DNA of 64,000 nucleotides from Candidatus Bathyarchaeia archaeon. GTDB lineage: Archaea > Thermoproteota > Bathyarchaeia > Bathyarchaeales > Bathycorpusculaceae. The position numbers were made by a program, and so were the translations under genes. Numbering within the stretch: the stretch's first letter is position 1; every line of letters begins with the position of its first letter. Location of the stretch: assembly GCA_030019335.1 (NCBI GenBank), contig JASEET010000001.1:62001-126000 (forward strand). The letters run 5' to 3'. Positions 9,214-18,106 of the stretch are shown here, piece after piece. The notes under the pieces were generated by a model. The model worked only from the letters and a program-made list of their open reading frames with translations. It did no database searches and had not been told where the DNA came from.

Positions 9214-9954
9214 TTGGAAGGCAAGACGTACGGAACGGATTTAAATCTTGATTTTTTCTTAAATGGTTCTATGCACGAAGGTACTTATTACAGAGAGAAG
9301 CTTTCAGCTAATAAACTCCTTAGATGTTATGAGATAGCTCCTCCAAGGATCAAGCAATATCTTGATGCAGAAATTCAATTTCTCATTTCTAATCTTCATG
9401 GTGCAGATTTGGTTCTCGAGCTTGGATGTGGTTATGGTAGAGTCATGAAAGCGGTGTCACAGTTTGTTTCATGGATTATGGGAAATGACATTTCAAAGGA
9501 AAGTTTAGAACTTGTGAGGTCATACATGGAAAGTTGTCAAAACTATGCTGTATTTTTGATGGATGCGTCTCAGATGGCGTTTCGTTCATGTGTTTTTGAT
9601 GTTGTGTTTTGCATTCAAAACGGTATATCCGCGTTTGGGGTCGACAAAAAACGTCTCATCGGCGAATCTATAAGGGTGACAAAAGACAATGGGATTATTC
9701 TCTTTTCTAGCTATTCTCCGAAAATTTGGGAAGCTCGTCTGAAATGGTTTAGAAAGCAGTCGCGGTTTGGTCTTGTAGGGGAGATAGATGAGGAGAAGAC
9801 GCGTGATGGAACAATTGTGTGTAAGGACGGTTTCAGAGCCACTACTGTCAGCGGTGACGAGTTTGTTGAGTTGTTCGATGATTTTGGATTGAATGTGTCT
9901 GTCATTGAAGTGGACGAGTCCAGCGTTTTCTGTAAGGTCATCAAAAAGAAGTAG
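9214..9954 (+). CDS. Class I SAM-dependent methyltransferase
   Basis: A 246-residue Rossmann methyltransferase. The SAM-binding glycine motif LELGCGYGR is near residue 70, followed by MGNDISKESLE and the post-motif segment MDASQMAF...FDVVFCIQNG. The substrate is not determinable; the family includes small-molecule and lipid methylases. The start is TTG 9214; I see no better start upstream. It stands alone, followed by two TATA-like elements that belong to the next gene. Confidence 0.78.
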   Translation: MEGKTYGTDLNLDFFLNGSMHEGTYYREKLSANKLLRCYEIAPPRIKQYLDAEIQFLISNLHGADLVLELGCGYGRVMKAVSQFVSWIMGNDISKESLELVRSYMESCQNYAVFLMDASQMAFRSCVFDVVFCIQNGISAFGVDKKRLIGESIRVTKDNGIILFSSYSPKIWEARLKWFRKQSRFGLVGEIDEEKTRDGTIVCKDGFRATTVSGDEFVELFDDFGLNVSVIEVDESSVFCKVIKKK

Positions 9955-9955
9955 G

Positions 9956-9980
9956 TTATAAAAATTAGTTTAGTTATAAA
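9956..9980 (+). promoter_or_regulatory. Two TATA-like elements before threonine dehydratase
   Basis: TTATAAAA (9956-9963) and TTATAAA (9974-9980) lie 55-80 bases before the chosen ATG at 10035. Either could position transcription within the following 30 bases. They sit just past the methyltransferase stop, suggesting that the dehydratase has its own promoter. Confidence 0.4.
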
Positions 9981-10034
9981 GTGGAAGTTAGAAACTTTAG
10001 TGCGGGCTGATTGGATTTAGTTGGGGGTTATGGT

Positions 10035-11012
10035 ATGATAAGCCTCCGGAATATAGAAGATGCGAGGGAAACAATAGGAAATTTGGTTGAGAGAACTCCA
10101 TTAGTGCGTTCGCAATTCTTAAGCAATTTTTGTGGTGGAGAGGTGTACTTGAAGCTTGAAAACTTGCAGATAACGAATTCCTTCAAGATTAGGGGGGCTC
10201 TTAACAAGATGTTGCATTTGAGTGTTGAAGAAATGAGGCGGGGGGTTGTTACGGCTTCTGCGGGAAATCACGCTCTGGCGGTTGCTATTGGCGCGGAGAA
10301 GCTGAATTTATCTGTAAAGATTGTGGTTCCTAGGAATACGCCGAAGGTGAAGATCGATAAGATTAGGAAATACGATGTGGAGCTTATTCTGCACGGGGAT
10401 ATTTATGATGAAGCTGAGCAGAAGGCGATAGATTTAGCAAAGAAAGACGGATTGACCTACATCTCCCCTTATAACGACACATTGGTTGTAGCGGGACAGG
10501 GAACGATTGGGCTGGAGATTCTTGAAGATCTTCCGACTGTTGATGCGGTGATGGTGCCTGTTGGTGGTGGAGGCTTGATTTCAGGAATAAGTCTTGCCTT
10601 AAAGAGCATTGAACCAAGCGTACAGGTTATGGGGGTGCAGTCTGAGGCCTCACCGGTCATGTATGAGTCTTTGAAGGCTGGTAAAATTGTTGATGTGGAG
10701 ATGAGAGAGTCTATTGCGGATGGCTTGTTTGGTGGTATTGAAAAAGGTTCTATAACGTTCGGGATTGTTCAAGAATATGTTGATGATTTCTTATTGGTTA
10801 AGGAGGAGACGATAAGGAAAGCGATATTTTTGCTCTGGGGTAAGGAAAAACAGGTTGCTGAGGGAGCAGGAGCGGTTTCCATCGCTCCGATAATAGAAAA
10901 TAAAGGTTTATTCGTGGGAAAAGAAGTTGTTGCTGTGATAAGTGGGGGAAATATCGAAGACAAACTGTTCCGAAGCATACTAGCTTCAGAAACTACTGAG
11001 GCATTAATCTAG
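10035..11012 (+). CDS. Threonine (serine/threonine) dehydratase
   Basis: A PLP enzyme that deaminates L-threonine to 2-oxobutyrate, feeding isoleucine synthesis or catabolism. The PLP lysine lies in NSFKIRGA, the cofactor phosphate loop is PVGGGGLISG, and TASAGNHALAVA matches the family. It has about 325 residues and no C-terminal ACT regulatory domain, so it resembles the short catabolic/TdcB-like or archaeal form. ATG 10035 is preceded by GGGGGTTATGGT; the TTG at 10011 of the ORF track is possible but has no ribosome site. Confidence 0.86.
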   Translation: MISLRNIEDARETIGNLVERTPLVRSQFLSNFCGGEVYLKLENLQITNSFKIRGALNKMLHLSVEEMRRGVVTASAGNHALAVAIGAEKLNLSVKIVVPRNTPKVKIDKIRKYDVELILHGDIYDEAEQKAIDLAKKDGLTYISPYNDTLVVAGQGTIGLEILEDLPTVDAVMVPVGGGGLISGISLALKSIEPSVQVMGVQSEASPVMYESLKAGKIVDVEMRESIADGLFGGIEKGSITFGIVQEYVDDFLLVKEETIRKAIFLLWGKEKQVAEGAGAVSIAPIIENKGLFVGKEVVAVISGGNIEDKLFRSILASETTEALI

Positions 11013-11028
11013 CGTGTGCAAATAGCGA

Positions 11029-11493
11029 CTAGTCTTTTGGTGCCTCAGCTCTTTTGATTGCCGCCTTCGCTAGGGCTTCTCCAAGCTTCTTGCAAGCCGT
11101 CAAGTCCTTTTCGTTTGGCTCTCCCTGAGAGACTACGCCTTCAGCTACTTTCTGAAGTTTGAAGGATGAAATCATATTTTCTAGGCTCAGTAGGGCGGAG
11201 TTGCTGGAGCCGCCTCCAGAAGTGAAGGCTACTGCTGGTTTGCCAGTAACCCTTTCGCGGATGCTTAGAGCCTTGTCGAAGAAGTCTTTCATGAGTCCAG
11301 CCATGTAGCTGAAGTAGTTTGGAGACCCGAAGGCCACGGCATCGCATGAGATGAAGTCGTTGACGGTTGCGTAGTCAACGCGCTTGACCGAAACTGAAAC
11401 GTCCTCCACTGTGCGTGTGCCTTCTGCAACCGAGTTCGCCAGAGTTTCGGTTCTTCCAGTCCTAGAGTAATACAATACTAGCACTTCAACCAA
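11029..11493 (-). CDS. Flavodoxin-family protein (WrbA/NAD(P)H:quinone oxidoreductase-like)
   Basis: A 154-residue FMN-binding flavodoxin fold. The phosphate-binding loop YYSRTGRTETLA is at residues 8-19, and FGSPNYFSYMAGLMKDFFDK plus FTSGGGSSN match the flavin-ring loops of WrbA-like proteins. It probably carries electrons or reduces quinones. It starts at TTG 11493. It is convergent with threonine dehydratase and 130 bases upstream of nothing obviously related; the partner is unknown. Confidence 0.82.
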   Translation of the reverse strand: MVEVLVLYYSRTGRTETLANSVAEGTRTVEDVSVSVKRVDYATVNDFISCDAVAFGSPNYFSYMAGLMKDFFDKALSIRERVTGKPAVAFTSGGGSSNSALLSLENMISSFKLQKVAEGVVSQGEPNEKDLTACKKLGEALAKAAIKRAEAPKD

Positions 11494-11626
11494 ACTGAAT
11501 CGCCTTCGTTCATTGGTTCGGTGATTGTTCTTAAATAGCTTTTGTATTCTTTCTCGTGATGGAAAATATGCAACAGACGGCTTCTCTTAATTAAAAAAAG
11601 TCATGTGTAAAAAATAAGAGAGGATG

Positions 11627-12868
11627 TTATGGTTTTCTTGTTGCTGCTTTTTCAAGTGCGACAACGCCTGGCAGTTTCTTGCCCATCAGAAACTCTATCA
11701 GTGCCCCGCCCGCAGTGCTGATATAAGAGATTTTATCGGATAGCCCAAGCTCTTGTAAGGCTGCCACCGTGTGACCGCCACCCGCAAGAGAGAACCCCTG
11801 CGAATCCGCCACTTCCCCAAAGATTCGCTTAGTTCCAAAGACAAATTCACTGTTTTCATAAACTCCCATGGGTCCGCTGACCACAATTGACTTCGCACTC
11901 CTTATAACCCTAGCATAGGATTCAACTGTTATCGCCCCAATGTCAAATATCGGGTAATCCGTCGGCAGTTCATCAGCAGAAATCTCTTTCCGCTTACCGC
12001 CCACTTCCACCGCAATGTCCAAGGGAACCTTAATCTCGTCCGGATACCTTTGCATAAGCTCTCGTACGCCCGGCACAAAACCCAAAAGCTCCTTCCGCTC
12101 CAAGAAATCCATGTTCGGCTTGCCAAGGTCAAATCCCCTTGCCACTAGAAAAACGTGACCGGCAACTCCGCCCGTAAGCACGTAATCCGCTATACCATTG
12201 TCCAACACATACCTTGAGATCTCAAGCGCGTCGTCTCCTTTGGCTCCTCCAAGAATAAACACACACAGCTTCTCCGGACTCTCCAACACCCTACTCAAAG
12301 ATTTAAGCTCCCTCTCCATGATACGCCCAGCAACACTCGGCAAAACAGCCGTAAACCCTACAATCGACACATGAGCCCTGTGCGCAGCTGCAAAAGCATC
12401 ATTAACAAACAAGTCAGCCAAAGGCGCAAGCTTTTCCACCATCTCCGTCTTCGCATGCTCTTCCGGCGTCCCCTTCTTCTGCTCATCAGCAAAAGTCCTA
12501 ACATTCTCCAACACCAGTACCTCACCGTTCTCCAGCTCCCTAATGGCCTCCTGAACCCCCTCCTCGAAAATACCATTAGTGTACTTAACGCGCTTCCCAA
12601 GAACCTTACTCAAAACCTCAGCATGCTGCTCCAAAGGAACGAAATCCGGCTCACCAGGCCTACCCTGATGCGCCAAAACCACAACCTTCGCGCCTTTCTC
12701 AACCAACTCTTTAATCGTAGTTTCACCGTGCGTCCTAATCCTCGTCTCATCAAGAATCTTCTTCGTTTCCACATCTATCGGAGAGTTAAAGTCCACCCTA
12801 ACCAGAACAGTCTTTCCTTCTAACGCCACATCATCCAGCGTCAAGAACTCAGGCATAATATACACCAT
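11627..12868 (-). CDS. pgk: Phosphoglycerate kinase, archaeal type
   Basis: Interconverts 1,3-bisphosphoglycerate and 3-phosphoglycerate with ADP/ATP. The N-terminal LVRVDFNSPI, the basic substrate-site segment VVLAHQGRPGEPDF, LENVRTF, NDAFAAAHRAHVS and the C-terminal nucleotide segment GGGHTVAAL are all visible. Length 413 residues. The sequence HQGRP and the overall spacing follow archaeal PGKs more than bacterial ones. The start is ATG 12868 or ATG 12856 (MPEFLTLDD). It follows the GAPDH gene by about 50 bases on the same strand, giving a two-gene glycolytic/gluconeogenic operon. Confidence 0.93.
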   Translation of the reverse strand: MVYIMPEFLTLDDVALEGKTVLVRVDFNSPIDVETKKILDETRIRTHGETTIKELVEKGAKVVVLAHQGRPGEPDFVPLEQHAEVLSKVLGKRVKYTNGIFEEGVQEAIRELENGEVLVLENVRTFADEQKKGTPEEHAKTEMVEKLAPLADLFVNDAFAAAHRAHVSIVGFTAVLPSVAGRIMERELKSLSRVLESPEKLCVFILGGAKGDDALEISRYVLDNGIADYVLTGGVAGHVFLVARGFDLGKPNMDFLERKELLGFVPGVRELMQRYPDEIKVPLDIAVEVGGKRKEISADELPTDYPIFDIGAITVESYARVIRSAKSIVVSGPMGVYENSEFVFGTKRIFGEVADSQGFSLAGGGHTVAALQELGLSDKISYISTAGGALIEFLMGKKLPGVVALEKAATRKP

Positions 12869-12917
12869 CTCAAAAAATTAAGGGAGGTAGTGAAATTTAT
12901 GTTATTTTCCCGTTATA

Positions 12918-13946
12918 TCATGCCATTCTGCAGATCTTCTCTATCATCCGCACCATCTTAACAGAGTAACCCCATTCATTGTCATACCAAGCAAGCACCT
13001 TAACCAAGTCTCCAATAACCATCGTAGAGAGACCATCCACTATTGCCGAGTACGGATTATGTATAAAATCTGACGAAACCACAGGCTCTTCTGTATAGTC
13101 CAAGATTCCCTTCAGCATCCCTTGAGCCGCCTCCTTAAACGCGGCGTTAACTTCCTCCTTTGTAACCTCTCTTTCCAGCTGTGCCGTCAAATCCACTATA
13201 GAAACATTCGGTGTAGGAACACGTAAAGCAAGCCCATCCATCCTTCCTTCAAGTTCCGGCAACGTTAAAGTCGCCGCTACCGCTGCTCCGGTAGTAGTAG
13301 GAATAATATTAAATGTCGCTGATCTTGCCCTCCGCAGATCACTATGTTGCATGTCAAGAAGCCTCTGATCATTGGTAACAGAGTGAACAGTGTTCATTAT
13401 GCCAGCTTTCAAGCCGAATTTATCATTCAACACCTTAGCCACAGGTGACACACAGTTTGTTGTGCACGAAGCCAAAGAAATTATATGATGTCTCTCTGAG
13501 TCATACTTGTCGTCGTTCACGCCATAAACCACTGTTAAGTCTGCGCTTTTAGCTGGACTCATTGGCGCGGAAACCAACACTTTTTTAGCTCCAGCCTGTA
13601 GATGCTTTGCCGCATCTTCCTTCTTCCTGAACCTTCCTGTAGATTCCACCGCCAAGTAAACGCCCATCTCCCCCCAAGGCAGCTTTGCCGGATCTGGCTG
13701 TGCCAAAACCTTCAGCTCTTGCTTGACAGCACCGTTTTTCTTGATAACAATAACATCTTCCTTAGTTTCCACGTCAAAGGGTAACAATCCATGCACCGTG
13801 TCGTGTTTTAGAAGGAATGCCAATGTTTTGGCGTCTGTTAAGTCGTTGACCACTGCGAAATCTATTTCTGTTCCGGTTTCCAAGGCTGCTCTGTATAAGA
13901 GTCTTCCTATCCTTCCAAATCCGTTAATAGCCACTTTCGTTTCCAT
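12918..13946 (-). CDS. gap: Glyceraldehyde-3-phosphate dehydrogenase, class I (bacterial-type)
   Basis: NAD(P)-dependent phosphorylating GAPDH, 342 residues. The Rossmann motif NGFGRIGRLLYRA, VNDLTDAKTLAFLLKHDT, the catalytic ASCTTNC (Cys about 161) and MNTVHSVTNDQ (His about 188) are those of the bacterial/eukaryotic class I enzyme. Most archaea instead use the unrelated-looking class II enzyme with an NGYGTIGKR-type N-terminus. The Asp in VNDL argues for NAD preference by family precedent. The gene precedes pgk in the same direction. Probable acquisition from bacteria; see findings. Confidence 0.94.
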   Translation of the reverse strand: METKVAINGFGRIGRLLYRAALETGTEIDFAVVNDLTDAKTLAFLLKHDTVHGLLPFDVETKEDVIVIKKNGAVKQELKVLAQPDPAKLPWGEMGVYLAVESTGRFRKKEDAAKHLQAGAKKVLVSAPMSPAKSADLTVVYGVNDDKYDSERHHIISLASCTTNCVSPVAKVLNDKFGLKAGIMNTVHSVTNDQRLLDMQHSDLRRARSATFNIIPTTTGAAVAATLTLPELEGRMDGLALRVPTPNVSIVDLTAQLEREVTKEEVNAAFKEAAQGMLKGILDYTEEPVVSSDFIHNPYSAIVDGLSTMVIGDLVKVLAWYDNEWGYSVKMVRMIEKICRMA

Positions 13947-14015
13947 TTCTAATCACCATACTTGCTCAATCTATTCTGAGATTCCGTCTAATTAATCTTA
14001 TCATGCACCAGAAAA

Positions 14016-15362
14016 TCAATGTAACTTCCTTAACACTATTTCGGCAGCAAGCACCATGGGCTCCCAAGTTTCATTTAAGGGCGGCGCATAAGCCGTGTCC
14101 GCTTTAGCTAAATCCCGCACAGTCATATGTTTCTGTATCCCAAATGATAAAGCGTTTATACGTTGAGTTACCTCCTCGCCTCCGATTACCTGAGCCCCAA
14201 TTATCCTTTGACTTTCCTCATCAACCACAATCTTGATTTTAATGGGTAAACCGCCTGGGTAATATTCAGGTCTGGTTTTTGAAGTGATTGTCCCCGTGAC
14301 TGTTTCAAGTCCAGCTTTCTTTGCAAAGAACTCTGTTAATCCTGTTACACCTACTTCGGTGTCAAAGAACTTTGTCACCGCCGAGCCTAATACTCCGTGA
14401 AAAATTGCATATCCACCAGCCGCGTTAGTTCCAGCTACTTTTGCTTGTCTAACCGCTGCTGTTCCGAGTTGACATAATGTAGGTCTTTGGGTAACCATGT
14501 TGATGGATTCTGCACAGTCTCCAACAGCGTAAACATCCTTAATGTTAGTTTCCATCCTTGTGCTTGTCTTTATTCCCTTAGTTTCACCTATCGTGATGCC
14601 AGCCTTTTGAGCAAGCTCAGTGTTTGCTTTCACTCCAAATGCGGCAACAATTAAATCCGCGTTTATCTGCTCTCCGCCAGCGATTATCCCTGTGACCTTG
14701 TCTTTGCCGAGGAATTCCTCAACCCCCTTGCTAACCATTACGTTTATGCCCTTCTGCTCAAGCATTTCCTGCACGATTTTAGCCATGTCTGCGTCAAGCA
14801 TGGCTGGAAGAATTTGAGGCAACAACTCAACAACGGTGGTTCTTACGCCTCTCTCTTTAAGCGCTACTGCAGTTTCGAGTCCTATGAGACCTGCTCCCAT
14901 GACGACCGCTGTCTTTGCACCATTCTTTATTGCTTGATCAATCCTTTTTCCATCCTCTATTGTTCGAAGCACTTGTATTCCTTGTTTTTCTCGTCCCTTG
15001 ATTGTGGGAACAAAGGAGTATGCGCCTGTGGCGATTATCAGGCTGTCGTATTGAAGCGTCTCCTGTTTTCCCGTTTTGTCTTGTATCTCAACCGTTTTGT
15101 CTTTTGTATCTATGTTTGTTGCTGTCGTTTCCAGCATGAGTTCGAGTTTCATCATGCGAAAATATGATTGGGGAAAAACTATGAGTTTGTCGAAGCTTGG
15201 TATGTGTCTGCCAACAACGAATGGGATTCCGCACGGTGAATAGCCAGCTTGTTTTTGCTTGGTTAAGAGGGTTATTTCAGCTGTGCGGTCTGTTCTTCTA
15301 GCGGCTGAGGCTGCATCCACTCCTGCGGCGTGTGCGCCGATTATTACTATACGTCTCGGCAT
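14016..15362 (-). CDS. Pyridine nucleotide-disulfide oxidoreductase (CoA-disulfide reductase/NADH oxidase-like)
   Basis: FAD/NAD(P)H flavoenzyme of 448 residues. FAD-binding IIGAHAAGVDAASAARR is at the N-terminus, the single-cysteine motif YSPCGIPF near residue 43 is that of CoA-disulfide reductases and NADH oxidases, NAD binding uses VMGAGLIGLETA, and the second FAD motif is DVYAVGDCAE. The dimerisation domain follows. Typical reactions are reduction of CoA disulfide, persulfide or O2. It lies 4 bases after gcvH, so both are one transcript; a link to lipoyl or sulfur chemistry is possible. Confidence 0.88.
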   Translation of the reverse strand: MPRRIVIIGAHAAGVDAASAARRTDRTAEITLLTKQKQAGYSPCGIPFVVGRHIPSFDKLIVFPQSYFRMMKLELMLETTATNIDTKDKTVEIQDKTGKQETLQYDSLIIATGAYSFVPTIKGREKQGIQVLRTIEDGKRIDQAIKNGAKTAVVMGAGLIGLETAVALKERGVRTTVVELLPQILPAMLDADMAKIVQEMLEQKGINVMVSKGVEEFLGKDKVTGIIAGGEQINADLIVAAFGVKANTELAQKAGITIGETKGIKTSTRMETNIKDVYAVGDCAESINMVTQRPTLCQLGTAAVRQAKVAGTNAAGGYAIFHGVLGSAVTKFFDTEVGVTGLTEFFAKKAGLETVTGTITSKTRPEYYPGGLPIKIKIVVDEESQRIIGAQVIGGEEVTQRINALSFGIQKHMTVRDLAKADTAYAPPLNETWEPMVLAAEIVLRKLH

Positions 15363-15366
15363 CTGT

Positions 15367-15783
15367 TTATCCTTCTTTTATCAAAGTTTTGTGCCACTCA
15401 ACCGCCTGATTAAAGTCCATTACGTTGGCTAGTTCTGCCTGCAGATTCGATGGTTTTATTATTAGCAGCCAGCCTTTTCCATATGGGTCTTCGTTCAGGA
15501 TCTCTGGGCTAGATTGAACCTCTTCGTTCACTTCCTCAACTGTTCCACTCACCGGCGCAACCAAATCTGAAACAGCCTTCACAGATTCCACTGTGCCATA
15601 AGGCTCCTTTTGTGTCACTGACGTCCCTGGCTCCGGTAGTTCAGCATAAACCACTTCGCGAAGTTGTTTTTGAGCATAGTCGGTTAAGCCCACGCGAACC
15701 TTGTCGCCTTCAACTTTAACCCACTCCCAATCCTTCGTGTAGTATAGGCCTTCAGGCACTTCATATCCGTCTACTTTCACCAT
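15367..15783 (-). CDS. gcvH: Glycine cleavage system H protein (lipoyl carrier)
   Basis: Lipoylated carrier protein that shuttles aminomethyl groups in glycine cleavage. The lipoyl-lysine motif ESVKAVSDLVAPVSG is clear, together with YTKDWEWVKVEG and GLTDYAQKQLREVVY. Length 138 residues. ATG 15783 is preceded by GAGAGGTGA at ideal spacing, so I reject the ORF-track start at 15801. No P, T or L protein gene is in the window; the partner in the operon is the disulfide oxidoreductase, which leaves room for a non-canonical carrier role. Confidence 0.93.
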   Translation of the reverse strand: MVKVDGYEVPEGLYYTKDWEWVKVEGDKVRVGLTDYAQKQLREVVYAELPEPGTSVTQKEPYGTVESVKAVSDLVAPVSGTVEEVNEEVQSSPEILNEDPYGKGWLLIIKPSNLQAELANVMDFNQAVEWHKTLIKEG

Positions 15784-15826
15784 GTTTTGTTCACCTCTCA
15801 AATAGTTGTTACTCTTTCACATTTTA

Positions 15827-15839
15827 GCTTTAAAAATTA
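15827..15839 (-). promoter_or_regulatory. TATA box for gcvH
   Basis: Read on the minus strand this is TAATTTTTAAAGC, about 45-55 bases before the gcvH ATG. Transcription would start about 20-25 bases before the ATG, leaving room for the GAGAGGTGA ribosome site. Confidence 0.4.
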
Positions 15840-16063
15840 ACCGTTAGATTTTTCATTTTTCATTATTGAACTTTGATTCTTACACAAGCTGTGGCTTACT
15901 CATCTAAAGAGTTTTTGTTCTGGAAAATTGCGTGTCGGTTAAATTCATTTTCTATTTTGCAGGGTATTTCTGCGTTTGCAAACTCCTTTACTTCTTCCCT
16001 AGAATAAACTTCCACCAATTACAGTTACCTATAAACATTAAGGAAGTGCTCGCTAATATTTTA

Positions 16064-17143
16064 TTATCGCTGGCGTTTTCCGTTTATGTAATCCTCTACC
16101 CATTGTTTAGCCACGGAATCTGACACTTGAGTTGGCGGATGTTTAAACGCATACGAGGATATGCTTATTAATGGACCCGCTATTTTGCGGTCTAACGCTA
16201 GTTTTACAGCTCTTATTACGTCGATTACCACCCCTGCGCTGTTGGGCGAATCCTCAACTTCTAGTTTCGCTGTTATTGTTACTGGTTGGTTGCCGAACTT
16301 TCTGCCTTTGAGCACTATGTAACAGATTTTTGTGTCTCCTAGAAACGGCACATAATCAGATGGACCAATTCTCGTCGGCAAATCATATGGAACAAGGCTT
16401 GTAACAGCCTCTGTTTTGCTAATTCGCTTTGTTTTAAGTCGTTCTTCAACAGTCATGTTCAAGAAATCTGTGTTTCCACCCAAGTTTAGCTGATAAGTTT
16501 CCTCAACCCTTACTCCTCTGTCTATACAAAGCCTAACCAAGTTTCGATGCAGAATTGTTGCGCCTAATTGGCTTTTTATGTCGTCTCCAGCTACTGGCAG
16601 TCCTTTCTCCTCAAATTTTTTGCTCCACAATGGGTCTGAGGCTATGAATTCTGGTATGCAATTCACTAAGGCGCATCCAACGTCTAAAGCCGCTTGAGCA
16701 TAGAAACGAGTTGCGTTTCGGCTTCCAACGGGTAAGTAATTAACGAGCATGTCTGCCTTTGTCTCTTCCAGAATTCTCACGATGTCTGCTTGTTTGATTT
16801 CGTTGCAATTGTAAACGTTAAACGCTTCTTTCATGTGCTCAGCCACACCGTTGAGAATTGGACTCGGCGAAACCCTCACGCCTAAACGTGGCACATCCGC
16901 AAATTTAGCACAGCAGTTCGGTTCAGCAAATATGGCTTCAGCTAAATCCTTCCCAATTTTGTTCTTGTTCACATCGAAAGCTGCAACAAACTTTATGTCT
17001 CTTATGTGATATCCGCCAAAATTCACGTGCATAAGCCCAGGCACAGTCATATCTTCCCTTGCGTCTTTATAGTATTCCACTCCTTGAACGAGGGCGGATG
17101 CGCAATTGCCTACGCCTATGATTGCGACACGAATTTCTGGCAA
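16064..17143 (-). CDS. myo-Inositol-1-phosphate synthase
   Basis: Converts glucose-6-phosphate to inositol-1-phosphate with NAD as recycled cofactor; in archaea it supplies phosphoinositol lipid headgroups or compatible solutes. The NAD motif IIGVGNCASALVQG, the VNYLPVGS and CIPEFIAS segments and GDDIKSQLGATILHR match the archaeal-type (about 360 residues) Ino1 family, shorter than the eukaryotic enzyme. The start is TTG 17143 giving PEIRVAIIG. It stands alone upstream of the gcvH pair with a 260-base gap. Confidence 0.92.
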   Translation of the reverse strand: MPEIRVAIIGVGNCASALVQGVEYYKDAREDMTVPGLMHVNFGGYHIRDIKFVAAFDVNKNKIGKDLAEAIFAEPNCCAKFADVPRLGVRVSPSPILNGVAEHMKEAFNVYNCNEIKQADIVRILEETKADMLVNYLPVGSRNATRFYAQAALDVGCALVNCIPEFIASDPLWSKKFEEKGLPVAGDDIKSQLGATILHRNLVRLCIDRGVRVEETYQLNLGGNTDFLNMTVEERLKTKRISKTEAVTSLVPYDLPTRIGPSDYVPFLGDTKICYIVLKGRKFGNQPVTITAKLEVEDSPNSAGVVIDVIRAVKLALDRKIAGPLISISSYAFKHPPTQVSDSVAKQWVEDYINGKRQR

Positions 17144-17274
17144 GTTGTAATTCCTCTCTTTGGCATTATTGTGGTCAACACTTTAAGAGTTATTACTCTA
17201 TAACCCTTTCTCGAAACATAACAAGATTAAAAGGAAACATTGAAATAAAGACATTAGAGGATGGGTGATAAGCT

Positions 17275-17643
17275 TTGGATGAAAGTGATGTGACCATAAA
17301 ACATGAACCCTTTAAAGAAATAGTCGTGATGGAACGAAATTTCTTCTCAACTCCCGATGACATAGCAAGGTTTGCATCAATAATTGCCGGAGGAAAAACC
17401 GCAGGTCTATACTGGGCTGAAGGCGTAGTGTTTCTTTATTTCCCACTTCCAGCGTCAACTGAAACTGCTGCGAAGGCGCTGGTTGAAAACAATCGGGTTT
17501 ACTGGACCTTTGTTGGTTACTCGCTTATGCCAAAGTATCAGCCTATAATTGAAACAAAAGAAAAGATAATGGTTCCAGTCGTTGACATGTCTTCTAATTC
17601 GATGTTTAGAAAAGTTGCAAGTTGGTTGAAGAAACAAAAATAA
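17275..17643 (+). CDS. Conserved-looking hypothetical protein
   Basis: A 122-residue soluble protein I do not recognise. It alternates short strands and helices, with a GGKTAGLYWAEGVVFLYFPLP stretch in the middle and a basic end (SWLKKQK). The TTG start at 17275 is supported by GGTGAT six bases upstream, a strong archaeal ribosome site, so it is very likely a real gene. It lies 70 bases before ribK on the same strand. Confidence 0.6.
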   Translation: MDESDVTIKHEPFKEIVVMERNFFSTPDDIARFASIIAGGKTAGLYWAEGVVFLYFPLPASTETAAKALVENNRVYWTFVGYSLMPKYQPIIETKEKIMVPVVDMSSNSMFRKVASWLKKQK

Positions 17644-17713
17644 ATCTCATGCGGAGAAACGATCATTGCTCGTGCAATTGTTTAGAACGTTTTGCTAGGA
17701 GCCACTAAAACCA

Positions 17714-18106
17714 TTGAAAACATTATGTGTTAAAGGAAAAGTTTTCTCCGGAAAAGGCGAAGGAGCGAAATTCATCAAGCTTCCATGGGTAAGAAAACAG
17801 ATAAAAGAAAAACTTGGTTTCATCCCGCATCTCGGAACATTAAACATAAAACTAGCTGAAGACAGCATCAGACTTAAAAAATCGTTAAAGAGGGCGGAAT
17901 CGATAGAAATTTCGCCAGCCACGGGTTTTTGTCGCGGAAGATGTTGCAAAGCATATTTGGTGGATAATCTAGAGTGCGCCATTGTTGTCCCGGAAGTCGA
18001 AAACTATCCAGAAGACATTTTAGAAATTGTTGCATCAATAAATTTGAGGGAAAAACTCCAACTCGAAGATGGCAACATCGTTGAAGTTAAAATCTTATTC
18101 AAGTAA
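17714..18106 (+). CDS. ribK: CTP-dependent riboflavin kinase
   Basis: Archaeal enzyme that makes FMN from riboflavin using CTP. The family N-terminal pattern GKVFSGKGEGAKFIKLPWV, LGFIPHLGTLNIKL and the segment SPATGFCRGRCCKAYL (site region) are present; 130 residues equals the stand-alone form without a fused winged-helix domain. It starts at TTG 17714 with GGAG upstream. Its 3' end overlaps the convergent acyl-CoA synthetase gene by 8 bases. Confidence 0.9.
   Translation: MKTLCVKGKVFSGKGEGAKFIKLPWVRKQIKEKLGFIPHLGTLNIKLAEDSIRLKKSLKRAESIEISPATGFCRGRCCKAYLVDNLECAIVVPEVENYPEDILEIVASINLREKLQLEDGNIVEVKILFK

Noticed and set aside
12371-12823. 150-residue plus-strand ORF antisense to pgk
   Set aside because: It mirrors the codon pattern of pgk, has no family features and no ribosome site.
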